64,000 bases of DNA from Pelecanus crispus (lineage: Eukaryota; Chordata; Aves; Pelecaniformes; Pelecanidae). Positions 13,574 to 25,700 of this stretch are shown piece after piece. Position numbers and translations under genes: made by a program. The stretch is taken from positions 217,238,583 through 217,302,582 of the forward strand of contig NC_134643.1 in NCBI RefSeq assembly GCF_030463565.1, given 5' to 3'. The notes beneath the pieces were generated by a model. The model saw only the letters and a list, made by a program, of their open reading frames with translations. It ran no database searches and was not told the DNA's origin. The stretch's first letter is position 1. The number at the start of each line of letters is the position of its first letter.

Positions 13574-16345
13574 GGCACTGACAGAGTATTTCCCACCAAC
13601 TTTTCGAGTCTATCCAAATGCATACATACATACAAGTCCAGAGCAGCAGTGCATTCTCCTGTATATGACTGTTCATTGTGGAACACTGCTTCCATATTTT
13701 TTTTTAAGTGCAGAATTTCTAATGTGAGAAAAACAGAGCCTGTGTAAATAAAAAGTTATATGAACACAAATCTCTCGCTGTTTCTCAGATATGGTATCTC
13801 AGAACACCAAATACAAGATCCAGTTGTTAAAGATATCATAAAAGTTTGTCTAATGCTCTGGAAGGTTTTGCAACTTAAAATAAAAGACAAAACTCATCAA
13901 AAATTATATAGGTACTTCTAATGTTTTAAGTTCTAGGGACCCAAAATCCAGTGACCAACCATTAGTCAGTTATTCCATATTATTCTGAATCTCAGTTAAA
14001 AATGGAGATTTCTACACAAAATATACAGGAATAAATAAGGCTTTATTATTACGCACACAAGATGATTATCTAAATCTCACTTGAACAAGTCACTCCCTGA
14101 ATTTTCAAAACTGGGTGGAAAAATCTCTTATGCCTTCTTATCAAGCATGGAAACTGCCTTTTTGAAGCTATGCAGACTTCTGTGAGATGATTATTGTGTA
14201 CTGTGAAGCTGTAGGGTTTTGTGCAGGCAGAATATATGCAATTTCAAAAGACTCACTTAATTACAAACCCCCATTTGCTTGTACGTCGTTCTGTGAAACA
14301 AAGAACTCTTTCAATTTAATATCACATACAAAGACAACAGATACAGCTCAGTAACCTTCAGAGAACCAATTACATGTGTGTTCAAATTAACAACAAATTG
14401 AGTTTTCAGATTAGTTTTTCATTTTCTGTAATGTGATACACTACAGAATTTTGAACGATAAAACAAATACATTCGTGATGGATTTCTTTCTAGAAGACCT
14501 AAAGGCATGTCTCCCTAGCAGTGAGACAGTAATTAGGTGTGGAATAGCACCACATGATACTTTTTGGGAAGTATATGGATTTTAAATTTTATTTTTCTCC
14601 CCACAAGTTTTCTCTGTGAGTGTTTGAACAAAACTCTGCTACTAAGGTCATAAGAATGCTACTGTTTAATCCGGTAAATATCATGCTGGTAAAATAACAT
14701 TTTTTGAATTTTTATACAAATATTCTCAGAACAGAAATTGATGCCGCCTCTGCAGAAGCTTAACTTTTTTGCATTGCACAAAGACAAAAAATACCGGCTC
14801 CTAAAACAGAAGTATGCTTGCTCACCACAGATGAAATGCAAACAGAGTCACAGGAATACCACAAAACTTAATTTTATGGATATAAATCAGAATTTTATTC
14901 TTATGTGGTACTTTCACTGACAGCGAATAAAGTGAATTTCATGTTTTAAGAACAATTCTTGGCTCTACGATAACCGTGCAAATACACCTACTTTACTTCT
15001 GCAACGCTTCCGTCAATGTCATCCTTATAAAATAAGGTATCCAACAAGCAGAAACAACTTAAATGCTTTCTATATGAAAAGAGAAGCATAAAACTTAATT
15101 ATAGTTTTAATTCTTGCCTTTCTTTCCAAACTGTCATCACCACATGTATTTACACATTAAAATGCTCCTGGCAAATAGCGAAAGAATGTTTTTTCTGCTT
15201 GAAACTAAGCAGCTTATCCTACCAGCCTTACGACAGGCCTCAGTGGGAGCTTCAGATCAGAAGCAGGCACTTGGTATTTGATGGCTCAAGCAAATGTGTT
15301 TCTTGATGAAGAACACGTGTATCTTTACCTAAGAAAATGAAGCAAGGGGAGCGCATCTCACATTAACTTACAAGCTTGCAGAAGTTTAGGACTACATTGG
15401 AAAGAGTCTCCTGATTATCCTTTTTGCATCCTCAAACTCCCCTTGAAGAGGCACTTGTAGGGATCACTTAATCTGCTTACTCTATGCACATGTGCTTCAG
15501 GATTTGTCATATGCCATACAAACACCTAGGCATTTCTATTTTAAAAACTGTGCAGTAGACGTTTAATTAGAAGAAATCAATTTGTATTTGCCAGCAGGAA
15601 TGTAGCTAGCTATCATTATTACATACAACCCATTATAATACATCAAAGAAGTCAGCACACAATAGAGGACACAAACCGGCCAGCTGACAGGAGCATTGAG
15701 GGCAACTTTCAAGGAAGTGAGAGAACATTAAAAAAATAATCTTTTTCATGGTCATTTCTGATGTTAGTAGCTTTCTGTGCAAATGAGACAATCCTTTAAC
15801 ACATAAACAAAAGTATTTTTTTTAGATTAAACTCACATGTATCTTAAGACATTTAGGAAGTAAGCATTCATAGTTTCCTAACTTTTTTTATGCAGTCTTT
15901 TTTATGCAGCCAAGTATTTTTGAAGTGACTTACACAACCTACACTCTCAACGAAAATTAAAACCTCGCCACTGAGCCGAGCGTCCCCCCCCGCCCCCCCC
16001 CCCCAGCCCAGCAACAGCTCCGGTCGCAGGCGGAGGCGCTCGCCGGCTCCTGGTGACTGCGGCCGGGGAGGAGCGCGGCCCTGGGCGCCGCTCCCACAGC
16101 CCACCTCGGGCAGGCCCTGCCCGCCCACCCACCCACCCTCAGCGGCCCGCGGCCACAGCCGCCCGGCGGGGCCCTGAGGAGGCCGGCCCTGCGCCACAGG
16201 GCCCTGGGGACGGGGAGCACGGCCCCGGGCCGGCAGCGATCCGCCGCCGCCTCCCGCCGCAGGCGAAGGCCTCGCCATGGCCGCGCCGCCCCTGCGCCAG
16301 CGCTGCCGCGGGCGGGGAGGCGGCGGAGTCGCCCGGGGACGGCAC

Positions 16346-16373
16346 CGCCCGCCCCGCCCCGCCCCGCCCCGCC
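16346..16373 (+). promoter_or_regulatory. GC-box (Sp1/KLF) array
   Basis: Five CCGCCC/CCCCGCCCC units follow one another in tandem with 5-bp spacing, ending about 315 bases before the start codon. Each unit matches the Sp1/KLF core on one strand. Tandem GC boxes are common in TATA-less housekeeping promoters. Confidence 0.75.
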
Positions 16374-16377
16374 GCAC

Positions 16378-16389
16378 TGCGCACGCGCG
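16378..16389. promoter_or_regulatory. NRF1-type site 1
   Basis: TGCGCACGCGCG fits the NRF1 consensus YGCGCAYGCGCR at every position. It lies just after the GC-box array and about 300 bases upstream of the ATG. Confidence 0.65.
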
Positions 16390-16416
16390 CCGCGCTCCCG
16401 CCCCAGCCCCTCCCCG

Positions 16417-16428
16417 TGCGCATGCGCC
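16417..16428. promoter_or_regulatory. NRF1-type site 2
   Basis: TGCGCATGCGCC contains the perfect palindromic core GCGCATGCGC and misses the NRF1 consensus only at the last base. It lies 39 bp downstream of the first site. Confidence 0.6.
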
Positions 16429-16534
16429 CGCCCGCCCGGCGCCTTCCTCCTCTTCCTGCCCTCGCTCCGGCAACGGCGCCCGCGCCGGGCGGCGGCGCCT
16501 GCGCGGTGGCGGCCGCCCGCTCTCCCCTTCCCCC

Positions 16535-16557
16535 GAAGCTTCGTGAAGATTCCGGAA
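16535..16557. promoter_or_regulatory. CHORDC1: Perfect five-unit heat-shock element
   Basis: Five alternating units occur at exact 5-bp spacing: GAA (16535-16537), TTC (16540-16542), GAA (16545-16547), TTC (16550-16552) and GAA (16555-16557). This is the canonical binding arrangement for trimeric HSF1, with no mismatch in any unit. It sits 131-153 bases upstream of the CHORDC1 ATG, in the core promoter. CHORDC1/CHP-1 is known to be a stress-responsive HSP90 partner, so heat induction through HSF1 is the natural reading. The last unit also overlaps an ETS-like CCGGAAG. Confidence 0.85.
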
Positions 16558-16687
16558 GGCTGCGGCCGGCTCTTTCCGCCGAGGGAGCCGCCCGCCCCCC
16601 GGCGCTGCCCGGCTTCCGCCTGCCGCTGCGCCGGGCCCCGCTCTCCCGAGCGGTGGGGCAGGAAGGGCCGCCGGCCGCGCCGCCGCC

Positions 16688-16751
16688 ATGTCGTTGCTCT
16701 GCTACAACCGGGGCTGCGGCCAGCGCTTCGACCCCGAAACCAACACGGAGG
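16688..16751 (+). CDS. CHORDC1: CHORDC1 coding exon 1
   Basis: It encodes residues 1-21 plus the first base of codon 22, with the first two zinc ligands C5 and C10. The start context GCCGCCATG is an ideal Kozak upstream part and also a YY1-like motif. The donor is G|GTGAGA. Confidence 0.97.
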
Positions 16752-19700
16752 GTGAGAGCGGCGGGGAAAGGCGGCGGAGGGGCAAGGCGGGCGCGGGGTG
16801 CCTGCCGCATTGCCCCCCCGTCCCGGCTTTCGGTCTGGGGGCTGTGAAGGAGAGCCTCTCGGGGGGGTCTGAGGCGCCCGCCGTGCCCGCCAGGCTCCGT
16901 GCCCTCCCCGGCTGCTGGGGCCACGTCGCGGTGCGGAGCGGTCACCCGGGCCGCCGGGGACGGCCAGCACCGAGCGGCAGGGAGAGGCCTGGCCGGCGGC
17001 GGTGTGTCCGGCCCGCCCGCCTTCGCCTGCCTGGGACTGCGCGGTGCCGGTCCCGGCTCGCTTCTCCCCGGGGAAACGCGAGGGAGGGCTTTCTGTCACT
17101 TGAGGCGTCGGAGGGGTGGCCCGGTGTGGTAAAACGATCATAGAATCATAGAATCATCTAGGTTGGAAAAGACCTTTAAGATCATCCAGTCCAACCATTA
17201 ACCTACACTACCAAGCCCACTCTAGACTAATCAAGGGTAGACCAGACTAAACCATATCCCGAAGTGCCACATCTACCCGTTTTTTAAACGCCTCCAGGGA
17301 TGGTGACTCCACCACCTCTCTGGGCAGCCTGTTCCAATGCCTGACCACCCTTTCCGTAAAGAAATTTTTCCTAATTTCCAGTCTAAACCTCCCCTGGCGC
17401 AGCTTAAGCCCATTTCCACGATGCTGCAGGTTGCTCCGTTACGGGCTCGGCGGCGGCTGGACAGCGAAACCTGCCCGGGATGGAAGTTCTCCCTTCAATG
17501 CAGAAGCATAGGGCTGGCGGTGAGCCTGGCTCTAAGGTTCTTTTATAATAATAAAACTGTTCACAGCAGTATGAGGCAAAAGAGGCAATAAGAAGCAGTT
17601 CTGTACATTACGGTGATATATTCTAAAGACAGAAGCTGGAGGCCTTGAGCAGCAGACGTTTTTCTGCTGAGGGTCTCTGTGGGTGTTGCAGACACAGCAG
17701 TTATCAACTACTTTTTTTTTTTTTAATTGTAGTCTGTGGACTTGCCAGCAGGTAATTAAATGGATCTTATGATATGGTATGTCTGCTTTGCTGTGAGCTC
17801 TTGGCAGTGCTTCCCCTATGCATACAGGGGATCCAGTGCCTGGTGAAACATTTTCAAAGCGCTATCATTTTAGGTTTCATAACTCCACGGAGGCTGCAAA
17901 AGAGTGATCTGAGTTTTCAGCAGGCTTGCCCTCAACTGGTTTGTAACGTAACACTGTTGGCTGAATTTCTAGAATGGCCTCTTTGCATTAGCTTAATTTT
18001 TAGTGACCTGCAAGATCAGAGGTAGGCTAACATGTTCTAGCATGTGCATATTCTGTGATTAAGAACCGTGGCATAAAGTGTGTTTGTTTTTCTGAGCTAA
18101 GTATTTCCAAAGAGGGGCAGAATTTTCAGTAAGGCTCATTAATGTTAGTAACAGAAAAAGCAGGCATAGTTGTGGAATGCTTCCATTTAGTGATCGCTTC
18201 CACCAGTACCCCCCCGCACCCTTTTGCCCCAAAAGACAAAGCAGATCGAGGTGTTTATATTAAAAATTCTCATTGGGCCTTCATAACCTGTATTTGTTAT
18301 TAAAATAACAGTTATTTACCATGTGTTCCTGTGTTCATGATCAAAGTTGGAGTAGACTCGATCTGGTTGGCATGGCTCTATGCTAATTGTGTGATGCTTG
18401 GATTGAGAAACTTCTTGAGATGAAGTTTGCTTTGGTAAATGGCTGGAACACTTACTGGAATTAATGTGTCCTAGACTAAGCAGTTCTAAAGGTAAATGTA
18501 GTTATGCATGGACCACTTCAGAAAAACATGTTTGCCATTTTCAGCAGAAGTAGAGTGATTATAACTTTCAGCATCCCTAAACTTCACCAAGGTCAATGGG
18601 ATGATTACTACTTAGGCATCTAAATCCGTATTTAGCTGTGTATGGCTGTCAAGTTCAAATATTTGTTTGTGTTTCAGAACTGTGTTTGGATTTACTTTTA
18701 AAACATTGTGGAGATTAAGGCTAGTGCATGTGTTAAACACCAAAATATTTATTATCCCTTTAATAAGACATTCTGCATTGACATAATCTAATAGTTAAGC
18801 TCAGGATCAATATATTAATAGGAAATCTTCTTAAATGAAAATAGGTAGAAAATAAGGCCTGTTGGCCTTAAAGTAGTATTGGATCTTTTAGGTTTTTTGT
18901 CTACGTTCAGCCTGCAGTATAGATATTCCCACAGTGATGATTGATGTAAAAGGCCATTAATCTTCTCTTTAGAACCAGATGGCTGAAATAATATATGCAT
19001 GTATTTTCTGTAGAAACTCTAATTGTTTCCAAACTAGAGCAAGTGGCAACTGGCTGACATGAAGGACTGTATGCCTCTTAAAGAGAGGCAGAAAAAAAAC
19101 AGCCTGAGGGAAAGCATTAAAGGTATGTCTACACAGTTGTGACTGAGTGCGCAGTTATGAATTCATCCGTGGTATGCCTGGCAAGGTACAAATTTCACAT
19201 GCATTTTATATGTTAGCTACAAGTTAATCCATACTGTTTAAGGCTTGTACAGCATCTGATATAGAAGGTAGAACGTAACTTCAAAAGCAGTAGTAGATTT
19301 TTAATTTTTTTTTTTTTTTTTAAACCTGTGAATGACCATATGACCATGTCTAACCCGTTTCAAGGCCAGGTTAAATTTTGCTGCTAAAACAGTGGTATGA
19401 GGTAATACATGCACACTTTGGTTTAGGTGTGAAAGCAGTGCTGCTTGATGCCAGTTGCAAAGGTGGTGTGCACAAATGGGTGGAAAGTGTGTATGTTTTA
19501 TGTGTTTGTCTCAATTTCGCCACTGTACTACATTTTTTGGTTTAGGCTATAATTTGGATCTTTGTTAATGTGGCTTAATTTGGTTGGTTTCCAGAACAGA
19601 AGCACGTGCTTTTTCATGCTTGTTTGTACCCTTTTTCCTTAGATCAAACTTAGTGATGTTGCACCTGGAGGATACATGTGGTCACAGACCTGATGAGAAG

Positions 19701-22700
19701 TTATTTTACGTATTTCTGAGGTTGTGTGAGCGAGAGTTGGAGTTGCAAGAAATGACAGCCAAGATATTTTGAGTCTGTGTGCCCAAAGTCAGCTTTCTTT
19801 AACTTTGGCTGGTCACCACAGTTCAAACTCTGTTCCTATAAAGTGCACCCTCTGATCCTCTGTCTTCCCCATGGCTTTCTGTTTCTCAGGCTGAGCTTTC
19901 TTTTCTCTGTGAACTATTTATAAGCTCTTGCCATACCATGTTTGTCCTGTTTTCTATGTTTTCTTCCAACACTGTGAGAAGTTCAGTGGAATTAGCTTCC
20001 TAGCTTCAGCTATCACTTGAAGGCATCAGCTTCCCCAAGGTGCTGAATGAAGTTCATCAGGTTTAATGACCTTCCATTGCTTTGGGGCTGTAAAGCATAG
20101 CTTGCAAAGTATTGGAGTGTTTCCACAGGCTAGCAGGTCAGTTTGCAAGTTGTACATAGACAGATGTCTCATTTCATCCTCAGGACTTCAACATGATTCC
20201 ATTGTAAATACCTCTCAAGTTTGGATGACCTGTACCATTTTCTACTTTGACTTTTAACAAAGAGACCAAAAAAGTGCTTCAATGAATAAGCAAGGATGTA
20301 GCATTAAGGTAACAGCAGACAGCAGTGTGTGCATTGTGAGAGTGGGATTGGTTTGGGTATGAAATCAGCATAAAAAAAAGAACCTACCGAACAACCTGAA
20401 GATTTGTGATACTTGCATCTCCAAAAATGATCTGAAGGTGAGAGAAAATGCCTTGTTTTGAAAAACCTTAAGTTTGTCCTGGTTAAGGAAAGGTATTAAA
20501 GGCTGTGGAGAGGTGACTTGATTTTTTTTCAGTGAAAAATGTCGAATAGCAACCACAGGCTGGAAGTTGAGCCCTGACAAATCAGAAATAGACATGCTTT
20601 TAACTGCTCAGGTAACTATGGATGTGTGCTAAGTTCCTGATTTTCCCCACCTAGTCTGAGATGGGATATTTTTGTGGATGTAAATGTTGTTGGGCTCAGT
20701 AGGAGTGAAAATGAGGGATGTTTTGCTGTCCGCTGGTATGCAGAATGGTCAGACTGCTTAGTGGGTAAGTCCCACTGCCTCTTCTTGAGGTACTGCAGAA
20801 CTCCTTGTCTCAGCATTTTCTGTTGTGGAACGTGCATGGCCCTCATGAGATGGCACCAGAGAGTGGGCTGTCATTTGCTCCGTGATGTATGTCCTGCAGA
20901 GGGGGCTTCAGGAAGCAAGGAGAAAGGGTTGGACTTGGCCAGATGGACAGACACTTGTCTGTGTCTGCCTTGTGAGCTGGAGGATAGTTGTCCCTGAGTT
21001 AACGGATCATAAGATGGTTTTGGTCTCTAAAAATGTTGCGCTGACTAACAGTACCTCTCTCATTTAAAACCACATGCTTGTGAGGGATTAGAAATATTAA
21101 TCTACGTCTTCTGATTCAGAAATAATCTTTGCTGCACACAGAGCTTAGTTTTACTACCGTGATGCTTATGATGACGTACTTTCATACTTTTGGGAAAGAA
21201 TAACCTCTATTTTTACTTTCATTTGATTTAGCAGTGAAGTCCTGGGCTCTTTATACAAAATAATCACGTTATTTTTTTATTTTCCTGTGCTGTTTACATG
21301 TATTAGTGCCTTAGACTTAGGCACTGAATATAAAACTAAAAAAAAAGATACAAAGCAAGATTTCTTTAAAATCTGCACATTTATAAAAAAGGAAAACAAC
21401 AAAGTTATTTATCTTTAAGCCTGTTTAATATCTGTAGGCAGATTACTAATAAAGTTATCAATTTTCTCTTTTGCCTCTTACTATGTGAATTGTGCTATTT
21501 TTCACTCTTTTACAGATGCTTATAAAAATTGTTACTGATAGTTGTTACTGTGTCACTTTTAATTTTAGCTGTTTCTGACAACAACAAAGATTTTGCTTTA
21601 AAGGCTAAAAGATAGTTAGAGAGCTATCATTGCTTTTAGAGTCAGGTCATTAAAATATCCATGCAGTATATGTCAAAGAGAAGTTATATAATCAGAGCAA
21701 TTATAATATTACACTTGGAAAAAATACATCTGTTAAGTAAATAAGGAACAGTTGCTACATAAAAAGCTGTAGTGTTTATCAACATCTGTGAATAGAAACA
21801 GTTCAGTTAATGGAAGTCATGTTTCAGTGTAGGGTTTGCACAGAACCTATTAATAATTAATAGTATTGACATGTCTGCGTTGTGTATGTGGAAGACTGGC
21901 CTTTGGGTTCAGGTCCTTAAGTGACCTAGGATACCACAAACAGTGAAAAAGAACAAGCTAATTATCATGGATGAAATAATGAACTCAAGGTTTGTGTTAA
22001 GAAAATTTTTAACGGAGTGCTTCTAGATAGAAAGCCTTAATCAGGTGCAAATAGGTGTATTCGATGCTGTAAACCAGTATTTAATGTCTGTCGGGTGGCC
22101 ATAGGGCCACCTTTTTTACTTTGCCGAATTATCATTAATGACTAAGAGAGTTAATGACTGAGAGAGTTGGGGTTGTTCAGCCTGGAGAAGAGAAGGCTGC
22201 GAGGAGACCTTATTGTGACCTTCCAATACTTAAAGGGGGCCTACAGGAAGGATGGGGAGAATCTTTTTAACAAGGCCTGTTGTGACAGGGCAAGGAATAA
22301 CGGATTTAAACTAAAGAAGAATAGATTTAGACTAGACATAAGAAAGAAGTTTTTTACAATGAGGGTGGTGAAGCACTGGCACAGGTTGCCCAGAGAGGTG
22401 GTAGAGGCCCCATCCCTGGCAACATTCAAGGTGAGGTTGGACGGGGCTCTGAGCACCCTGATCTGGTTAAAGCTGTCCCTGCTCCCTGCAGGGGGGTTGG
22501 GCTAGATGACCTCTAAAGGTCCCTTCCAACACAAAGCATTCTATGATTCTGTGATTCTATTGATGAAGGCAAGGGATGGTCCATAGAAAATTCACTTTCT
22601 CCGTATGGAGTAGAAGTTTATCTTACATGCCTGCTTTCTGGTTTGTGTTGTATAATACAGAAGAAAATATCTTAATTATATATTAATTATATATTAATAT

Positions 22701-25700
22701 ATGCACTCAGAAAGCTTGTTCTGTGGAGTCTGTATTTTCCTTCATAATTATGTGCAGCTGGGGAAGTGGGACAGCTCATCACATACCTGAATTGCAAGTG
22801 TGAAATTTTTGCTGGGTTTGTGATCAGATGGATAAGGATTATTGGTATGCCTGAATATTAATAATAGTCATTTTCTTCTAGATTCATGCACATATCATCC
22901 AGGTGTGCCAGTCTTTCATGATGCTCTCAAAGTAAGTATGCTTTCTGAGTCTTACCTTTTTTCCCATATATATAAAACAGTACGCTTGTTTTCCTTTTTA
23001 ATTCCAAATCTTTCAGTTACAGAAACTGATGTCCAGTCTGTCATGTTTGAGTAACCCCATGAAATTAGAGAAGCACACTTAACTCAAACCTGAAGAAGAA
23101 ATTAAAAACTGTATTCATACTGTCTAAATGCCATGCAAGTCTGTATGACACATACTTCCTATTGATTGACTTTAAGTGTCTCAACAGTTTAATTAGGTCC
23201 TCTGAATAGGTCTTAGGGGCATTGAGAGGTGTCATACTCTTTCAGTTAATTAACCTGCTTGGAATTCAGGCCAGCTGCTTGTAGTCTTACGTGGCTAGTG
23301 AACTAATGTGTATGTGACATTTGCCTACTATAAAAAATAATTGTGTTCTGTTAATCTGACGAATAAGTATGTTGATTAAGGTGGGACTGATCACCCATGT
23401 CACTGATGCAGCTGTCCAGGATTCTTGGGCTACATCTTCAGTAGTGAGTTAAATATACCTGTGACTGGTCTCCAGTGCTTAGGCCAACTGCATAGCCCGT
23501 ATTCATTATATTAAACTGTGTTCCTGCTTCAGCATCTACTGGATGCACCTAAAGTGCCTATAGGGAATTATCTGAGACACGATTGCTGAAACAGTAGTGG
23601 AAATCATTCTAACTATTTAATAGTGTATGGCCAGAAATCTGGTGTCCAGAAATGGAGCCTGAAGCAGTTTACTGTATTAATACAGGTGTAGCCAAAGTGA
23701 CCTTTCTCAAGACATCCAACTGCTATGTAACTGAGCTTTGGGGCAAGCATTTTGTCTTGGTATTTAGGAGCTGCTTCTACTGGCAGCGCATCTCATCCCT
23801 GTCCCATAATGTGGTGTCTTTTGGGCTCATGGAGGCTTGTGTGCATGTGCTGGGTAGCATGTTTTCTGTGAGCTGTTGCACATATTGCAGTACATGACTC
23901 CGGAATTGGCCACGGTGTGCCACTCGCAAATTAGGATGGATGCTGTTAGATCAAATACGATACAGTTACTTAGCCTATGGCAATTTGTTTTGTACAAAAT
24001 TATAGTTGTACTCATAACACAGTACCTAAAACTTCTACCTAATTGTAAAGACAGAAGTTAGACAGTTGGCTCAAAAGATTGTGTTTACTCCCTCTTTCTC
24101 TTATGTACACACCTTTTTTAAAACTAGTACTACTTTCCCTCCTCTCCTTATCCTATCTCTTGGCCTAATTAAAAAGTTATCATAATTTTGTATGGGCAGT
24201 TTTCTTCCTGCTGTGAATTCTAGATAATCTAAGTGGACAGGGTGAACCTTTTGACTCCTTGACTGTGGAAATACTTCATATTTTGAGGATATTTTAGAAC
24301 CACCTACCTAAAACCCATTGTGTCACACTGCTTAAACTCTCAAAGCAGTGGTGCATTTATTAGTCAAACTATTGCCTTTAATAAGGTTCTTCGAGTTGTA
24401 AGATACATTATTCACAATGAAAGGTAATTTTCTCTAAAACTGGATTGCTGGTTTATATAATAAAAAGTGCTCTTGATTGATGTAGTTGGGTAGATGGCTA
24501 TGCAAGGCAGATCTCCAGCTTTGTGGTGGGAAATAAGCAGTTGAAAGACTTGATTAGTGCTCAAGGAAAATAAAAATCCTCATCCTTTTAGGAAAGGATG
24601 ATATGCCACAGGTGAGCCTAGTCTCAGGTATAGTGTTTGTTTGTTTTGTTTACGTGTTACTTTATGAGATAAAGTAACATTTCTGTTTTCTGTCATACCG
24701 AGTTGGCACCTAACTTGTCATGGAAATACTGTGTCACGACCAACCTGATTAAGGCAGCATGAGTGAACTAGAAATGGCAGCTGTAAAAAGGTTTTCTGGC
24801 TTTTAAAAATGCACGTGATGACAATACTGTCCAAAGAAGGGAAGAAAATAATCTCTGATCATGATGTGCCGCATCTTGTAAAGGAATATAATTAGTCTTC
24901 TGCTTTTTATAAGTTGTTGCCAAGTAAGGTAGTCATGCTTGTTTTGTTTTTATTCCAAATGTTTATAGGGTTGGTCATGTTGTAAGAGAAGAACAACAGA
25001 CTTTTCTGACTTCTTAAGCATTGTGGTACGTACTCATGATTATTTACAATTTTTATACTTGTCAAATGACAACAATAAATATTAAATGGTACATGTGCTT
25101 ACACATTTAAAGTTTGCATACTTTTGTTATAACTGTCTTGATCTTGCATGCGCTATTTTTCTTGATATAATGTTGAAGTCAAGTCTCATTTTCAAGCTTC
25201 AGTGGTTACAATTAGTTCTATCAAAACCTATTTAGACGCTTGTTAACAATTAAGGAATGTCAATATTTTTGTTACTTTGCTTGATTACGTAAAGTATGCA
25301 TTTTTCTTTAACGTACATCCAAATGAAGATATTTTCCACTTTAGTTGTAGGATTTCCTTTGCAGCCAATGTTTAGAGTGGGTTTAAAGGAGAAGATAGGG
25401 CTGAAGAAGTTTGCGGTTTTTGATAATTTTTAATTGTGCACACAAACTACACTGCATATATATAAACATATGCTTTCCATAATAGGGCTGTACAAAGGGT
25501 CCCCATAACAGTGAGAAACCTCCTGAGCCTGTTAAACCAGAAGTCAAAACTACCTCTGAACGAAAGGAGCTAGCTGAACTGAAACCCAGATTTCAAGAAC
25601 ACATAATTCAGGCACCAAAACCATTGGAAACAATTAAAAGGCCAAGGTAAAGTATACGAAACTACGTTTTGCCAGATTTGTGGTCAGTTGGCCAAGTTAA

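Larger units (their letters stand above)
2111..15961. other. Intergenic region upstream of CHORDC1
   Basis: About 13.9 kb without a recognisable gene. Scattered open frames of 60-170 codons (the longest at 3092-3610) show no family motif, no convincing splice context and no low-complexity-free conserved blocks that I can identify. Small simple-sequence tracts are present: A16 at 5921-5936, an A-tract near 9340-9357, and a TA/TG tract at 13199-13224. A perfect 12-bp inverted repeat lies at 13546-13573. Two sequences resembling CTCF sites lie at 5140-5154 and 9475-9489. Distal enhancers or a lncRNA could be here but cannot be seen by reading. Confidence 0.5.
15962..17112. promoter_or_regulatory. 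CHORDC1: CpG island, CHORDC1 promoter and exon 1
   Basis: Base composition switches sharply from AT-rich to very GC-rich and CpG-dense at about 15962 and back at about 17112. The island holds an array of GC boxes, two NRF1-type palindromes, a heat-shock element and coding exon 1. I see no TATA box at a fixed distance from the ATG, which fits a dispersed CpG-island promoter. A run of C bases broken by a single G (15984-16004) marks the upstream edge. The open frames of up to 394 codons on both strands across the island are composition artefacts. Confidence 0.9.

Noticed and set aside
15868-17143. Long open frames (up to 394 codons on the minus strand, 264 on the plus) across the CpG island
   Set aside because: Extreme GC content removes stop codons in all frames. 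The peptides are Ala/Gly/Pro/Arg-rich with no domain, and they overlap the CHORDC1 promoter and exon 1.
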